Positions 9,321 to 19,733 of a DNA stretch of 64,000 nt are shown here, one piece after another; position 1 is the stretch's first letter, and each line of letters begins with the position of its first letter. This DNA is from Pseudomonas svalbardensis (GTDB lineage Bacteria > Pseudomonadota > Gammaproteobacteria > Pseudomonadales > Pseudomonadaceae): NCBI RefSeq assembly GCF_030053115.1, contig NZ_CP125619.1, positions 5,382,001 through 5,446,000 of the forward strand, in the 5' to 3' direction. The notes beneath the pieces are model-generated. The model was not told the origin of the DNA. It made no database searches and saw nothing but the letters and a program-made list of their open reading frames with translations. The translations under genes and the position numbers were made by a program.

Positions 9321-10034
9321 TCATGGCAAGCGGTTGCGCAGCGCGGCAACCACGTTGAAGGTTTGATTGCCTACCCGATTGTTCGGGTCGGTGAGGGTCA
9401 ACGTCAGGCGAACACTACGGATGCGCGCCGAATCAGAGGGGTTGCTGCTGTAACTGGAGGCGGCGACATCCGTGGCGGAACTGGCGAGGCCGAAGCTCAC
9501 GTTGAAGGCACTGACGTTGTTCACCAGCACCGCCTGAGCCGGCGTGCCGGTGCCGACACCCATCAGCAGTTGATTGTTGCTGAAGCTGTAGATCAAGCGC
9601 CGGATCGGAAACGCCAGCTCGCCCGACGCCGGAACTCGGGTGCCCGTGTAGGCCGTTGCATTGTTCCGACAATCGGAAACCACCGTCCAGGTCGGTACCC
9701 CGCCACCGCCGCCGACATCCGCAGTCACCAGAGTCAGTTTGAGGTTGGCGTTGTCCCAACTGATGGGCGTTGTCAGGCTGGCATTGAAGTCACCCGCCGA
9801 GCTTGAATCGGTGACCGCCCCCAGACATCCGAACATGCCGACCATGCGGATTTCCTGAATCATCTTACTCAGCACGAACCGCGCATCTTCCTGCATGGCG
9901 GCAGCGGCGTTCTGGCTGACATAGGTGTTCTTGGCCGCGATGAAAATCTGCGCCACGCCCAGGACCACGACCAAACTCAACGCCAGGGCGATCAGTAACT
10001 CGATCAGGCCGAAACCTCTGTTGGTCTGGTTCAT
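9321..10034 (-). CDS. pilW: Minor pilin PilW
   Basis: 237 residues with leader MNQTNRG and cleavage site G/FGLIELLIALALSLVVVLGVAQIF. A Gln/Ala-rich helix (AAAAMQEDARFVLSKMIQEIR) and a beta-rich C-terminal domain typical of PilW follow. Part of the minor pilin tip complex. Its first four bases overlap the end of pilV, so the two are translationally coupled. Confidence 0.88.
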   Translation of the reverse strand: MNQTNRGFGLIELLIALALSLVVVLGVAQIFIAAKNTYVSQNAAAAMQEDARFVLSKMIQEIRMVGMFGCLGAVTDSSSAGDFNASLTTPISWDNANLKLTLVTADVGGGGGVPTWTVVSDCRNNATAYTGTRVPASGELAFPIRRLIYSFSNNQLLMGVGTGTPAQAVLVNNVSAFNVSFGLASSATDVAASSYSSNPSDSARIRSVRLTLTLTDPNNRVGNQTFNVVAALRNRLP

Positions 10035-10480
10035 GGCGTCGACACCGGATCGACGGTGGCGCGACTGGTCAGGACGAAACTGCGTCGCGAATTGGCGATG
10101 TTCGCAGCCCGCGAGTCATCCCAGGTGATGGTGATGGTGTACACCCGCTGATTGAGCGTAACGCTTCCGGTGGCAGTGGCGCCGCCGAAATTGACAATGT
10201 TGGTGGTGAAGTCGTAGAGGTCCTGATCCCGGGCGACGCTCAGGTTGCCGGAGGTCGGTGGCGTGACGGTGTAGTCGGCACCGGAGTTGGCGCGAATGCG
10301 GTCCATCATGTCGTAGGCGATAAAACTCGCCTGGCTGGTCATCCGGGCGCTGTCAGTGTACTTCAGCGCATTAAGCTGAATCGCTGCCGCCCCCAGCAGC
10401 CCCACGCTCAGAATCAACAACGCAACCAAGACTTCGATCAGCGTCATGCCCTCCTGTGCACGCTTGCTCCATCCCCTCAT
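10031..10480 (-). CDS. pilV: Minor pilin PilV
   Basis: 149 residues. The leader ends in QEG, and the mature N-terminus MTLIEVLVALLILSVGLLGAAAIQLNAL is diagnostic of PilV. The ATG at 10480 overlaps the fimU stop as ATGA, so it is coupled to fimU. A longer in-frame start exists but lies deep inside fimU. PilV helps nucleate the pilus tip together with PilW, PilX and PilY1. Confidence 0.88.
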   Translation of the reverse strand: MRGWSKRAQEGMTLIEVLVALLILSVGLLGAAAIQLNALKYTDSARMTSQASFIAYDMMDRIRANSGADYTVTPPTSGNLSVARDQDLYDFTTNIVNFGGATATGSVTLNQRVYTITITWDDSRAANIANSRRSFVLTSRATVDPVSTP

Positions 10481-10950
10481 CCGCAACTTCCACCCAATAG
10501 AATTCGTCCGTTCAAACACACATTCAGCGTTCTGCTTTGTGCCCCCCGTACGTAGCTGATCACCACCGCCGTGGACGGTGCCGACAACCCGCCAAGGTTG
10601 TTGAAATCGATGGCGGTCACTCCTGAGGTTAGCGCCAGAGTCGCGCCGCTGCTCATCGCTGGAACAACCCGCAATACATTGGCCGGATTGCCAGTACCGT
10701 CAAAGACCGTTAATTCTCCGGTCCAGACGCTGCCGCCGGCCGTCGGGCGCAGCCGGGTGGTGACACCACGGTCGATGGCCTCAAGTCGGGCGAAATTCAG
10801 ACCCCGTTGCAGATCGCCGATTTCGGTGTCGGCCTTGGTGATTTGCACCGAACGAGTAAACGCCGGTACGGCCAGAGTGATCAGGACCAGAAACACCGCG
10901 AGCGCGATCAGCAACTCGATCAGCGTGAAACCTTTTGTACGATGATCCAT
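10477..10950 (-). CDS. fimU: Minor pilin FimU
   Basis: 157 residues, with leader MDHRTKG and cleavage site G/FTLIELLIALAVFLVLITLAVPAF. The GspH/FimT-like C-terminal domain ends in a Cys pair (NVCLNGRILLGGSCG). The ATG at 10950 has GGAGGG upstream. It is the first gene of the operon fimU-pilV-pilW-pilX-pilY1-pilE. The 131-bp gap to divergent fimT must hold the promoters of both; I could not assign them with confidence. Confidence 0.88.
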   Translation of the reverse strand: MDHRTKGFTLIELLIALAVFLVLITLAVPAFTRSVQITKADTEIGDLQRGLNFARLEAIDRGVTTRLRPTAGGSVWTGELTVFDGTGNPANVLRVVPAMSSGATLALTSGVTAIDFNNLGGLSAPSTAVVISYVRGAQSRTLNVCLNGRILLGGSCG

Positions 10951-11081
10951 CGGTGCCCTCCGTTGCCGTCGGCTATACCTGCTTCTACACGCTAGAACAT
11001 TCGACCGGCAGGTGTTCGGTTGTTTTGCCATTACTCGCGCAGGGATCGCGCGGGCCGCAGCACTCCAGGGAGGGAAATGAC

Positions 11082-11639
11082 ATGCATCAGCGAGGTTTCA
11101 GCCTGATCGAACTGCTCATGGGACTGACAATTGTCGGGATTGTTCTGCTGTTGGTCAGTCCGGCATTTGCTGCACTGACTGAATCGAACCATCGCGAGCA
11201 GGTGGCAGAGTCGCTTATCAGCGGTATACGCAACGCCAGAACCGTTGCCATCACACGCAACCAGAACGTCGTGATTCACGCCATCAACGGCGACTGGAGT
11301 CAGGGCTGGCGGATCATTCTGGATATCAGTGGCAAAGGGGCGGAGGACAACAGCAATCCGCTGCTGGTTGAGCGCGCGAGTGGCACTCGGGTGCCGATTG
11401 TCGGCAATTGGCCGGTCAGGCGATACATCCGTTTCAACAGTATTGGCGAGCCACAGATGCCCGGACGGGCCTTTCAAGCGGGGACATTGCACATTTGCGC
11501 AACCCGCGAACCGGTCACTCAGCTCCAAGTGGTGCTGGCCGCGACCGGCCGCGTCAGCCTGCGCAGCCATAAGGCTGAGCAGGCGCTGTGCCCCGGAGGC
11601 AAAAGCGTTAAAGCAGGGAGCGGACGCGCAACTCTTTAG
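11082..11639 (+). CDS. fimT: FimT-type minor pseudopilin
   Basis: 185 residues with leader MHQRG, cleavage site [28 protein letters not shown] and a GspH-like fold. The start has AGGGAGGG upstream. FimT proteins of other gammaproteobacteria bind DNA during natural transformation through a C-terminal GRxR motif; here the nearest match is ATGRVSLRS, so that motif is imperfect. The gene is transcribed opposite to fimU, and its last 32 bases overlap the 3' end of ispH on the other strand. Confidence 0.8.
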   Translation: MHQRGFSLIELLMGLTIVGIVLLLVSPAFAALTESNHREQVAESLISGIRNARTVAITRNQNVVIHAINGDWSQGWRIILDISGKGAEDNSNPLLVERASGTRVPIVGNWPVRRYIRFNSIGEPQMPGRAFQAGTLHICATREPVTQLQVVLAATGRVSLRSHKAEQALCPGGKSVKAGSGRATL

Positions 11640-12555
11640 GCATGGAGAAGGTAATGTTCTCCTCACGACCGGCCAGTTCATCGGCACCGGTCGCGCCCCA
11701 CGCCTGCAACTGCTGGATCACGCCACGCACCAGGACTTCCGGTGCTGAAGCGCCAGCGGTGATGCCGATACGCTCGACACCGTCGAACCAGCTCTTTTGC
11801 AGGTCCTCGGCGCCGTCGATCAGGTAGGCCGGGGTGGCCATGCGCTCGGCCAGTTCACGCAAGCGATTGGAGTTGGAGCTGTTCGGGCTGCCGACCACCA
11901 GTACCACGTCGCACTCGTCGGCCAGTTGCTTGACCGCATCCTGACGGTTTTGCGTGGCGTAGCAGATGTCGTCCTTGCGTGGACCACCGATAGCCGGGAA
12001 GCGTGTACGCAGGGCGTCGATGACGCGGCTGGTATCGTCCATGGACAGGGTAGTCTGGGTCACGAACGCCAGTTTTTCAGGGTTGCTCACCTGCAAGGCG
12101 GCGACGTCTTTCTCGTCTTCGACCAGGTAGATCGCGCCACCATTGCTGCCATCGTACTGGCCCATGGTGCCTTCGACTTCCGGGTGACCGGCGTGGCCGA
12201 TGAGAATGCATTCACGGCCGTCGCGGCTGTAGCGTGCAACTTCGATGTGTACCTTGGTCACCAGCGGGCAAGTGGCGTCGAACACCTTCAGGCCACGACC
12301 GGCGGCTTCGGTACGCACGGCCTGGGAAACACCGTGGGCACTGAAGATCACGATGACGTCGTCCGGCACCTGATCCAGTTCTTCGACGAAGATAGCCCCG
12401 CGAGCACGCAGGTCTTCGACGACGAATTTGTTGTGGACCACTTCGTGGCGCACGTAGATCGGCGGCCCGAAGACTTCCAGGGCGCGGTTGACGATTTCGA
12501 TCGCCCGGTCCACACCGGCGCAGAAGCCACGGGGGTTGGCGAGTTTGATTTGCAT
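11608..12555 (-). CDS. ispH: 4-hydroxy-3-methylbut-2-enyl diphosphate reductase IspH (LytB)
   Basis: 315 residues. Last step of the MEP isoprenoid pathway, giving IPP and DMAPP. The three Cys ligands of the iron-sulfur cluster are visible in GFCAGV, DATCPLV and [10 protein letters not shown], with the substrate-binding PNSSNSNRL. Last gene of the murJ-ribF-ileS-lspA-fkpB-ispH block. Its 3' end overlaps fimT by 32 bases in convergent orientation, so no terminator can separate the two without lying in coding sequence. Confidence 0.97.
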   Translation of the reverse strand: MQIKLANPRGFCAGVDRAIEIVNRALEVFGPPIYVRHEVVHNKFVVEDLRARGAIFVEELDQVPDDVIVIFSAHGVSQAVRTEAAGRGLKVFDATCPLVTKVHIEVARYSRDGRECILIGHAGHPEVEGTMGQYDGSNGGAIYLVEDEKDVAALQVSNPEKLAFVTQTTLSMDDTSRVIDALRTRFPAIGGPRKDDICYATQNRQDAVKQLADECDVVLVVGSPNSSNSNRLRELAERMATPAYLIDGAEDLQKSWFDGVERIGITAGASAPEVLVRGVIQQLQAWGATGADELAGREENITFSMPKELRVRSLL

Positions 12556-12595
12556 GCTGTGCCTCGTGTCTTGCGCGCAGAAAGAATGCTGACCC

Positions 12596-12615
12596 CGCCC
12601 GACCGGAGTCGGGCG
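12596..12615 (-). terminator. GC-rich hairpin between fkpB and ispH
   Basis: Arms CGCCCGAC and GTCGGGCG around four bases. No U-run follows on the minus strand, so it is more likely an mRNA-processing or attenuating structure than a full terminator. Confidence 0.35.
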
Positions 12616-12621
12616 AAGGTT

Positions 12622-13074
12622 TTACAGCGCTATGACGTTGATGATCTCGACGTCAAAGGTCAATGTCTTGCCGGCCAGCGGGTGGTTGAAGTCGATGGTC
12701 ACTTGCTCGTCATCGAATACCTTCACCACACCGGGCAACTCAGTATTGGCCGCATCGTTGAAGATCACCAGCAAGCCAGGCGACAGTTCCATATCCTTGA
12801 ACTGCGAGCGCGGGATGATCTGTACGTTCTGCGGGTTGGGTTGGCCAAAAGCGTTTTCCGGCTGAATCGTCAGCGTGCGCTTGTCACCAGCCTTGAAGCC
12901 GAACAGCGCTGCTTCGAACCCTGGCAACAGGTTGCCGTCACCGACCTTGAAGGTCGCCGGGGCTTTGTCGAAGGTGCTGTCGACGGTGTCGCCGTTCTCC
13001 AGGCGCAGTGCAAAGTGCAAGGTGACTTCCGTGTTCTGGCGGATGCGTTGCTCAGCCAATACCTGTTCAGTCAT
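12622..13074 (-). CDS. fkpB: FKBP-type peptidyl-prolyl isomerase FkpB (SlpA)
   Basis: 150 residues with an FKBP fold carrying an inserted flap. Visible are VTLHFALRLENGDTVDSTF, GDGNLLPGFEAALFG and the SlyD-like insert GDKRTLTIQPENAFGQPNPQNVQIIPRSQF. It lies in the usual place between lspA and ispH, with its start inside the lspA end. The ATG at 13074 matches the family length. The physiological substrate is unknown. Confidence 0.9.
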   Translation of the reverse strand: MTEQVLAEQRIRQNTEVTLHFALRLENGDTVDSTFDKAPATFKVGDGNLLPGFEAALFGFKAGDKRTLTIQPENAFGQPNPQNVQIIPRSQFKDMELSPGLLVIFNDAANTELPGVVKVFDDEQVTIDFNHPLAGKTLTFDVEIINVIAL

Positions 13075-13579
13075 GAACGGCTTCTCCGGTCTTTTTACTT
13101 TTGAACATGTCCAGCGCAAGCATCACGGCACCGACAGTAATTGCACTGTCGGCAAAGTTGAACGCCGGGAAGTACCAGCGGTTCTGCCAATGCACCAGGA
13201 TGAAATCGATCACATGGCCATAGGCAATGCGGTCATACAAATTGCCCAGCGCGCCACCCAGCACCAGCGCCAAAGCGACGGCCAGCCAGGTTTCGTTGCG
13301 CCCCAGACGCTTGAGCCATACTACCAGCACCGCACTGACCACGACCGCGATCAGGGCAAACAACCAGCGCTGCCAGCCGGAGCTGTCGGCCAGGAAGCTG
13401 AACGCCGCGCCCGTGTTATAGGCCAGGGTCCAGCTGAACAAATCGGGGATCACCACGATTTGCTGGTACATCTCGAGCTTGCCTTCGAAGTAGAACTTGC
13501 TGGCCTGGTCGATGACCAGGACCAGCAAACTCAACCAGAGCCAGCTCAGCCGTCCGAAACGGCCAGCCGCATTAGGCAT
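13067..13579 (-). CDS. lspA: Lipoprotein signal peptidase LspA
   Basis: 170 residues with four membrane segments. The catalytic aspartates are in [15 protein letters not shown] and [11 protein letters not shown]. It removes the signal peptide of lipoproteins after diacylglyceryl transfer and is the classic globomycin target. It overlaps both neighbours (ileS by eight bases, fkpB by eight), indicating coupled translation. Confidence 0.97.
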   Translation of the reverse strand: MPNAAGRFGRLSWLWLSLLVLVIDQASKFYFEGKLEMYQQIVVIPDLFSWTLAYNTGAAFSFLADSSGWQRWLFALIAVVVSAVLVVWLKRLGRNETWLAVALALVLGGALGNLYDRIAYGHVIDFILVHWQNRWYFPAFNFADSAITVGAVMLALDMFKSKKTGEAVHD

Positions 13580-16403
13580 AGTGACGAACCTCGCCAGCGC
13601 CGCTGATGTTATCGACGCAACGACCGCAGATTTCCGGATGCTCCGGGTTCACGCCGACGTCTTCACGGCAGTGCCAGCAACGGGCGCACTTGGCGTGGCT
13701 CGACTTGACCACTTGCAGTTTCAAACCGCTGACTTCGGTGACCACGGCATCGGCCGGCGCCTGAACGAACGGTGCAACAGTAGCGGTCGAGGTGATCAAT
13801 ACGAAGCGCAGTTCGTTGCTCAGCTTGGCCAGGTCGGCGCTCAAAGCCTCTTCGGCGTACAGCGTCACTTCGGCTTGCAGGTTGCCACCGACAGCCTTGG
13901 CCGCGCGCTGGATTTCCATTTCCTTGTTGACCGCGACCTTCACCGCCATGATCCGCTCCCAGTAGGCGCGGTCCAGCTCGACGTTTTCCGGCAGCTCGGT
14001 CAGACCTTCGTACCAGGTGTTGAGCATTACCGATTCGTTACGCTCGCCCGGCAGGTATTCCCACAGTTCGTCAGCGGTGAATGCCAGGATCGGCGCGATC
14101 CAGCGCACCAGCGCTTCGGAGATGTGGTACAGCGCGGTTTGCGCCGAACGGCGGGCCTTGCTGTTGACGCCAGTGGTGTACTGACGGTCCTTGATGATGT
14201 CGAGGTAGAAACCGCCCAGCTCCTGCACGCAGAAGTTGTGGATCTTGGAGTAGACGTTCCAGAAGCGGTATTCACCGTAGTGCTCTTGCAGCTCGCGTTG
14301 CAGCAGCAGGGTGCGGTCCACGGCCCAACGGTCCAGCGCCAGCATTTCTTCGGCCGGCAGGATGTCGGTGGCCGGGTTGAAGCCGGTCAGGTTGGAGAGC
14401 AGGAAGCGCGCGGTGTTACGGATACGCCGGTAAGCGTCCGCACTGCGCTGCAGGATCTGCTCGGAAACCGCCATTTCACCCGAGTAATCGGTGGAAGCGA
14501 CCCACAGGCGCATGATGTCGGCGCCCAGGGTGTCGTTGACCTTTTGCGGCGCGATCACGTTGCCCAGGGACTTGGACATCTTGCGACCGGACTCATCGAC
14601 GGTGAAGCCGTGAGTCAGCAGTTCGCGGTATGGCGCGTGGTTGTCGATGGCGCATCCCGTCAGCAACGACGAGTGGAACCAGCCACGGTGCTGGTCCGAA
14701 CCTTCCAGGTACAGGTCGGCACGTGGACCGGTCTCGTGGCCCATCGGGTGCGAACCGCGCAGAACGTGCCAGTGCGTGGTGCCCGAATCGAACCAGACGT
14801 CCAGGGTGTCGCTGATCTTGTCGTATTGCGGCGCTTCGTCACCGAGCAACTCGGCGGCGTCCATCTTGAACCAGGCTTCGATGCCTTCGACTTCGACGCG
14901 TTTGGCGACTTCTTCCATCAGCTCGGCGGTACGTGGGTGCAGCTCGCCGCTTTCCTTGTTCAGGAAGAACGGGATCGGCACGCCCCAGTTGCGCTGACGG
15001 GAGATGCACCAGTCCGGACGGTTGGCAATCATCGAGTGCAGGCGCGCCTGGCCCCAGGCCGGGACGAACTTGGTTTCTTCGATGGCTTTGATCGCCCGCT
15101 TGCGCAGGGTGTCGCCGGTCACAGGTTCTTTGTCCATGCCGATGAACCACTGCGCGGTGGCGCGGTAGATCAGCGGGGTCTTGTGACGCCAGCAGTGCAT
15201 GTAGCTGTGTTCGATGATGCTGGTGTGCAGCAGCGCACCCACTTCGGTCAACTTATCGACGATGGCCGGGTTGGCTTTCCAGATGAACTGGCCGCCAAAG
15301 AACTCCAGCGACGTTGCGTAAACGCCGTTGCTCTGTACCGGGTTGAGGATGTCGTCATTGACCATGCCGTACTTCTTGCAGGTCACGAAGTCGTCTACGC
15401 CATAGGCCGGCGAGGAGTGAACCACGCCGGTGCCAGCGCCCAGTTCAACGTACTCGGCCAGGTAAACCGGCGACAGACGGTCGTAGAACGGGTGACGGAA
15501 GTTGATCAGTTCCAGCTCTTTACCGGTGGTGGTCGCGATGACCGAGCCTTCCAGGCTGTAACGGGCCAGGCACGACTCGACCAGCTCTTCAGCCAGCACC
15601 AGCAGTTTGTCGCCAACGTCGACCAGGGCGTAGTTGAATTCCGGGTGAACGTTCAACGCCTGGTTGGCCGGGATGGTCCACGGGGTGGTGGTCCAGATCA
15701 CGATCGAAGCGGGTTTGCCCAGCGACGGCAGGCCGAAAGCGGCAGCCAGCTTGGCTTCGTCGGCAATCGGGAACGCCACGTCGATGGTCGAGGACTTTTT
15801 GTTCTCGTACTCGACTTCTGCTTCAGCCAATGCCGAACCGCAATCGAAGCACCAGTTCACAGGTTTCAGGCCCTTGAACACGAAACCGCCCTTGACGATT
15901 TCGGCCAGGGCGCGGATTTCACCGGCCTCGTTTTTGAAGTCCATGGTCTTGTACGGGTTGGCAAAGTCGCCCAACACGCCCAGACGGATGAATTCGGACT
16001 TCTGGCCTTCGATCTGCTCGGTGGCATAGGCACGGCATAGTTCGCGGGTTTTGTCCGCGCCCAGGTTTTTACCGTGGGTCACTTCGACTTTGTGCTCGAT
16101 CGGCAGACCGTGGCAGTCCCAGCCCGGAACATAAGGCGCGTCGAAACCCGACAGGGTTTTCGAGCGGATGATCATGTCCTTGAGAATCTTGTTCAGCGCA
16201 TGACCGATGTGAATCGTGCCGTTGGCGTACGGAGGACCGTCGTGCAGAACGAACTTCGGACGATCCTTGCCAATCTCGCGCAACTTACCGTACAGGCCAA
16301 TGCTGTCCCAGCGCTGCAGAATCTGCGGTTCGCGCTGAGGCAGGCCGGCCTTCATTGGGAAGGCGGTGTCCGGAAGGTTTAGCGTGGCTTTATAGTCGGT
16401 CAT
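13572..16403 (-). CDS. ileS: Isoleucyl-tRNA synthetase
   Basis: 943 residues, full length for the class I bacterial enzyme. Visible are the HIGH signature in [17 protein letters not shown], the KMSKS loop in [10 protein letters not shown], the editing domain ([15 protein letters not shown]) and the C-terminal zinc site [12 protein letters not shown]...EICGRC. The C-terminal zinc finger marks the mupirocin-sensitive IleS1 type rather than IleS2. The start codon abuts the ribF stop. Confidence 0.98.
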   Translation of the reverse strand: MTDYKATLNLPDTAFPMKAGLPQREPQILQRWDSIGLYGKLREIGKDRPKFVLHDGPPYANGTIHIGHALNKILKDMIIRSKTLSGFDAPYVPGWDCHGLPIEHKVEVTHGKNLGADKTRELCRAYATEQIEGQKSEFIRLGVLGDFANPYKTMDFKNEAGEIRALAEIVKGGFVFKGLKPVNWCFDCGSALAEAEVEYENKKSSTIDVAFPIADEAKLAAAFGLPSLGKPASIVIWTTTPWTIPANQALNVHPEFNYALVDVGDKLLVLAEELVESCLARYSLEGSVIATTTGKELELINFRHPFYDRLSPVYLAEYVELGAGTGVVHSSPAYGVDDFVTCKKYGMVNDDILNPVQSNGVYATSLEFFGGQFIWKANPAIVDKLTEVGALLHTSIIEHSYMHCWRHKTPLIYRATAQWFIGMDKEPVTGDTLRKRAIKAIEETKFVPAWGQARLHSMIANRPDWCISRQRNWGVPIPFFLNKESGELHPRTAELMEEVAKRVEVEGIEAWFKMDAAELLGDEAPQYDKISDTLDVWFDSGTTHWHVLRGSHPMGHETGPRADLYLEGSDQHRGWFHSSLLTGCAIDNHAPYRELLTHGFTVDESGRKMSKSLGNVIAPQKVNDTLGADIMRLWVASTDYSGEMAVSEQILQRSADAYRRIRNTARFLLSNLTGFNPATDILPAEEMLALDRWAVDRTLLLQRELQEHYGEYRFWNVYSKIHNFCVQELGGFYLDIIKDRQYTTGVNSKARRSAQTALYHISEALVRWIAPILAFTADELWEYLPGERNESVMLNTWYEGLTELPENVELDRAYWERIMAVKVAVNKEMEIQRAAKAVGGNLQAEVTLYAEEALSADLAKLSNELRFVLITSTATVAPFVQAPADAVVTEVSGLKLQVVKSSHAKCARCWHCREDVGVNPEHPEICGRCVDNISGAGEVRHYA

Positions 16404-17354
16404 TTAAGGCTCTTCATTAGCGATTGGCGCTAGGTGCGACAGGGCACGGGCGGCGGCAACATCCGCATTGATCGCCGTCTTAAGCGCCTCCAGAGAGGCG
16501 AAACGCTGCTCTTCACGCAGCTTGTGGTGGAAAACCACCGTCAAACGCCGGTCATACAGATCGCCGGCAAAATCTAAAAGATGCACTTCGAGGTGGGCTT
16601 TGCCATCACCTTGAACGGTTGGCCGCACGCCAATGTTGGCGACGCCTGGCCAGGTCTTGCCGTCGATGTCGACGTTGACTAGGTAAACCCCGGTCAACGG
16701 CACGCGACGACGCTTGAGTTGTATGTTGGCCGTGGGCGTACCCAACTGGCGCGCCAGCTTCTGGCCGTGCAGGACCCGCCCGGCAATCCGGAACGGACGA
16801 CCGAGCAGTCGCTCGGCCAAGGCAAAATCGGCAGCGGCCAGGGCATTGCGGACCTGGGTGCTGCTGACGCGAATACCGTCCAGCTCGACGGTTTGCGCCG
16901 CTTCCACGGTAAAGCCCTGCAGAACGCCGGCCTGTTGCAGGAAATCGAAATCCCCTACCCGGTCGCAACCGAAACGGAAATCGTCACCGACCTCAAGATG
17001 TTGAACACCGAGGCCGTCCACCAGAATGGTGTCGACGAATTCGCTGGCGCTGAGCTTGCTCAGGCGGTGGTTGAAGGCCAGGCACAGGACCCGGTCGACA
17101 CCTTCCTCGGCCAGCATCTGCAGTTTATCCCGCAGCCGGGCCAGACGGGCCGGCGCCGTATCAGGGGCGAAAAACTCTCGCGGCTGCGGCTCAAAAATCA
17201 CCACGCAGCTTGGCACGCCCAACTCGAGCGCACGCTCACGGAGCCTCGCCAGGATAGCCTGGTGGCCACGGTGAACACCGTCAAAGTTGCCAATAGTGGC
17301 GACACAGCCCCGATGCTGGGGGCGCAGGTTGTGGAGGCCTCGAACCAGCTGCAT
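16404..17354 (-). CDS. ribF: Bifunctional riboflavin kinase/FAD synthetase RibF
   Basis: 316 residues. The N-terminal nucleotidyltransferase domain has TIGNFDGVHRGHQ and the C-terminal riboflavin kinase domain has GRVLHGQKLARQLGTPTANI. Makes FMN and FAD from riboflavin. The ATG at 17354 gives the usual MQLVRGLHNLRP start; longer in-frame starts lack support. It ends directly against ileS and lies 129 bases downstream of murJ. Confidence 0.95.
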   Translation of the reverse strand: MQLVRGLHNLRPQHRGCVATIGNFDGVHRGHQAILARLRERALELGVPSCVVIFEPQPREFFAPDTAPARLARLRDKLQMLAEEGVDRVLCLAFNHRLSKLSASEFVDTILVDGLGVQHLEVGDDFRFGCDRVGDFDFLQQAGVLQGFTVEAAQTVELDGIRVSSTQVRNALAAADFALAERLLGRPFRIAGRVLHGQKLARQLGTPTANIQLKRRRVPLTGVYLVNVDIDGKTWPGVANIGVRPTVQGDGKAHLEVHLLDFAGDLYDRRLTVVFHHKLREEQRFASLEALKTAINADVAAARALSHLAPIANEEP

Positions 17355-17483
17355 AACGCGCTTCTTGCTCATAAAGTGGTCGATTATAACCACACCCGGC
17401 GGCCGACGACAGGCAACACCGTAACCCAAAGTGATCGAGCCGACAAAACCGTCGATTCGCCCGTGTTTATCGAGGTCGTGACC

Positions 17484-19022
17484 TCAGCTCAGCGCTTTGC
17501 GATTGAAGTCGCGCAAACGGAAGCCCATCAACAGCAACATGCCGAAATAAGCCACCACGCCGGCAACGACCAATGCGCCCAGACGCAGGAACCTCTCCAG
17601 CATATGCCCCTGATCCCAGGCAGGCATGAAATGCATCCCGCCCATTAACACAGCAGACATCACCAACACTGCAATCACTAGCTTGAAGCCGAACTTCGCC
17701 CAACCCGGTTGCGGCTCATACATCTGCTGCTTGCGCAGTTGATAGAACAGTAGGCCGGCGTTAATGCACGCGCCGATGCTGATGGCCAGCGCCAGACCGG
17801 CGTGGGCCAGCGGGCCGATCAACACCAGGTTGAACAATTGGGTAACGATCAGGGTAAAAATCGCGATTTTTACCGGCGTGCGGATGTTTTGTTGCGCATA
17901 AAAGCCCGGCGCCAGCACTTTGATCACGATAATTCCGAGCAAACCGACAGAATAAGCGATCAGCGCCCGTTGGGTCATGGAGGCGTCAAATGCGCTGAAC
18001 TGGCCGTACTGGAATAAAGAAACCGTCAGCGGCTCGGCGAGAATCCCCAGCGCCAGGGAGCACGGCAACACCAGCATGAAACACAGGCGCAGCCCCCAAT
18101 CGAGGATCCGCGAGTATTCCTGGCGATCCTTGCTGGCGTAGGTCTTGGCCAGGGTCGGCAGGAGAATCGTACCCAGCGCCACACCCAGAACACCGGACGG
18201 CAATTCCATCAAACGGTCGGCGTAGTACATCCATGACACGGAACCGGCGACCAGGAACGAGGCGAAAATGGTATTGATGATCAGCGAAATCTGGCTCACG
18301 GACACACCGAGAATGGCCGGCAGCATTTGTTTCATGACCCGCCAGACGCCGCTGTCACGCAGATTCAGTCGCGGCAACACCAGCATGCCGATCTTTTTCA
18401 GGTGCGGCAGCTGATAGAGCAATTGCGCCAGACCACCCACCAGTACTGCCCAGCCCAGCGCCATGACCGGCGGATCGAAGTACGGCGTCAGGAACACCGA
18501 AAAGATGATCATGCTGACGTTGAGCAGGGTCGGCACGAAGGCCGGCACCGAGAAGCGGTTATACGTGTTGAGGATCGCCCCGGCCAATGAAGACAGGGAG
18601 ATCAGCAATATATAAGGAAAGGTCACGCGCAACAGGCTGGCCGTCAGCTCGAATTTTTCCGGCGTATCGGTGAAACCCGGCGCGGTCGCCCAGATGACCC
18701 ACGGCGCAGCAATCATGCCCAACGCGGTGACCAACGCCAGCACCAGCGTCAGCAGACCCGAGACGTAGGCAATGAAGGTTCGCGTCGCCTCCTCGCCCTT
18801 CTGGCTTTTGTATTCGGCAAGAATCGGCACGAACGCTTGGGAAAATGCCCCCTCGGCAAAGATCCGCCGCAGCAGATTGGGCAATTTGAAGGCGATAAAG
18901 AAGGCGTCAGTCGCCATCCCGGCGCCAAATGTGCGCGCAATGAGAGTGTCACGAACGAACCCCAGAATCCGGGAAAGCATCGTGATAGAGCTGACGGCGG
19001 CCAACGATTTGAGCAGATTCAT
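17484..19022 (-). CDS. murJ: Lipid II flippase MurJ
   Basis: 512 residues of a MOP-superfamily polytopic membrane protein with about 14 membrane segments. It begins [33 protein letters not shown], the conserved MurJ N-terminus with Arg residues lining the cavity. It moves lipid II across the inner membrane for peptidoglycan synthesis. Head of the minus-strand block leading to ribF, divergent from rpsT across a 252-bp gap. Confidence 0.96.
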   Translation of the reverse strand: MNLLKSLAAVSSITMLSRILGFVRDTLIARTFGAGMATDAFFIAFKLPNLLRRIFAEGAFSQAFVPILAEYKSQKGEEATRTFIAYVSGLLTLVLALVTALGMIAAPWVIWATAPGFTDTPEKFELTASLLRVTFPYILLISLSSLAGAILNTYNRFSVPAFVPTLLNVSMIIFSVFLTPYFDPPVMALGWAVLVGGLAQLLYQLPHLKKIGMLVLPRLNLRDSGVWRVMKQMLPAILGVSVSQISLIINTIFASFLVAGSVSWMYYADRLMELPSGVLGVALGTILLPTLAKTYASKDRQEYSRILDWGLRLCFMLVLPCSLALGILAEPLTVSLFQYGQFSAFDASMTQRALIAYSVGLLGIIVIKVLAPGFYAQQNIRTPVKIAIFTLIVTQLFNLVLIGPLAHAGLALAISIGACINAGLLFYQLRKQQMYEPQPGWAKFGFKLVIAVLVMSAVLMGGMHFMPAWDQGHMLERFLRLGALVVAGVVAYFGMLLLMGFRLRDFNRKALS

Positions 19023-19192
19023 TGAAAGAGTTTGTGCCTGTCGATAAACAGCAGGCGAACAAAGCGCCTACTTATGCGATACTCCGCGCCGCAGCAGCAC
19101 AGAGCCAAAGCTCGCGAGTTTACAGGTCAAGCGCCGGAAATAAATATCCCGCCTCTTTATACCTACCACTTAGCGGAACGTCTCAACCGCCC

Positions 19193-19221
19193 TTGACAAG
19201 ACATCAACTCATCGGCATGAT
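19193..19221 (+). promoter_or_regulatory. Probable sigma-70 promoter of rpsT
   Basis: A perfect -35 box TTGACA, a 17-bp spacer and a -10-like CATGAT end about 53 bases before the rpsT start. The spacing is ideal and the -10 box is moderate. Confidence 0.55.
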
Positions 19222-19274
19222 TCGCGGCCTATTTTGTTTGCTATTTCCTAAAAAGTCTTTCGAGGAGCTCGACG

Positions 19275-19553
19275 GTGGCCAACACACCTTCCGCCAAAAA
19301 ACGTGCAAAACAGGCTGAGAAGCGTCGCAGCCACAACGCCAGCCTGCGTTCCATGGTTCGTACCTACATCAAGAATGTAGTTAAGGCCATCGACGCAAAA
19401 GACGCTGAAAAAGCTCAAGCTGCTTACGTTCTGGCCGTGCCAGTTATCGACCGTATGGCCGATAAAGGCATCATCCACAAGAACAAGGCTGCTCGCCATA
19501 AGAGCCGCCTGAACGGTCACGTCAAGGCTCTGAACCTTGCTGTTGCCGCATAA
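19275..19553 (+). CDS. rpsT: 30S ribosomal protein bS20
   Basis: 92 residues, Lys/Arg/Ala-rich ([39 protein letters not shown]), the normal length and start for S20. It uses a GTG start preceded by GAGGAG. A weak start codon is also usual in enteric rpsT, where S20 controls its own translation, so similar control is plausible here. Followed by a strong terminator and then by IS copy B. Confidence 0.97.
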   Translation: MANTPSAKKRAKQAEKRRSHNASLRSMVRTYIKNVVKAIDAKDAEKAQAAYVLAVPVIDRMADKGIIHKNKAARHKSRLNGHVKALNLAVAA

Positions 19554-19567
19554 GCGATAAGCTTGTT

Positions 19568-19597
19568 AAAAAACCGACCCCAGGGTCGGTTTTTTAT
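19568..19597 (+). terminator. rpsT intrinsic terminator
   Basis: Stem ACCGACCC/GGGTCGGT with loop CAG, preceded by A6 and followed by T6. Usable in both directions. It is left intact although the neighbouring hairpin is interrupted by an IS. Confidence 0.9.
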
Positions 19598-19636
19598 TGC
19601 CTGCGATTTAGTAAATCCAGCGCAAAAAAAATGGGA

Positions 19637-19649
19637 AGGGGCAGCCCCT
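19637..19649. repeat. Left target duplication of IS copy B
   Basis: AGGGGCAGCCCCT, identical to 21074-21086. It is itself a palindrome, being the loop and inner stem of the hairpin GGGAAGGGGC/GCCCCTTCCC that preceded the insertion. On the minus strand that hairpin is followed by T8, which makes it the original terminator of creA. Confidence 0.85.
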
Positions 19650-19698
19650 AATGCCGATCAGTTAAGCCCTCTTGCTTGACCTTTGGCCGCAAGAAATC

Positions 19699-19733
19699 AA
19701 AATCCGATGCCTGTACTGGCATCGGATTTTTTT
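19699..19733. terminator. IS-internal hairpin before the transposase start (copy B)
   Basis: Arms AAAATCCGATGCC and complement (19699-19711, 19718-19730), loop TGTACT, then T7 running into the ATG at 19734. The only Shine-Dalgarno-like triplet (GGA, 19724-19726) lies in the 3' arm. The hairpin can therefore stop incoming transcripts and also hide the ribosome site in any read-through RNA, as inverted repeats do in IS10 and IS50. Confidence 0.75.

Noticed and set aside
13497..16040. Long open frame on the plus strand opposite ileS
   Set aside because: It mirrors the codon structure of ileS on the other strand and shows no protein motif; a high-GC shadow. The same holds for long frames opposite the Lon-like protease (31443-33854), cstA (51971-53848) and obg (22909-24249).
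19023..19274. Structured leader or riboswitch upstream of rpsT
   Set aside because: Only a promoter could be recognised; no conserved RNA fold was evident by eye.
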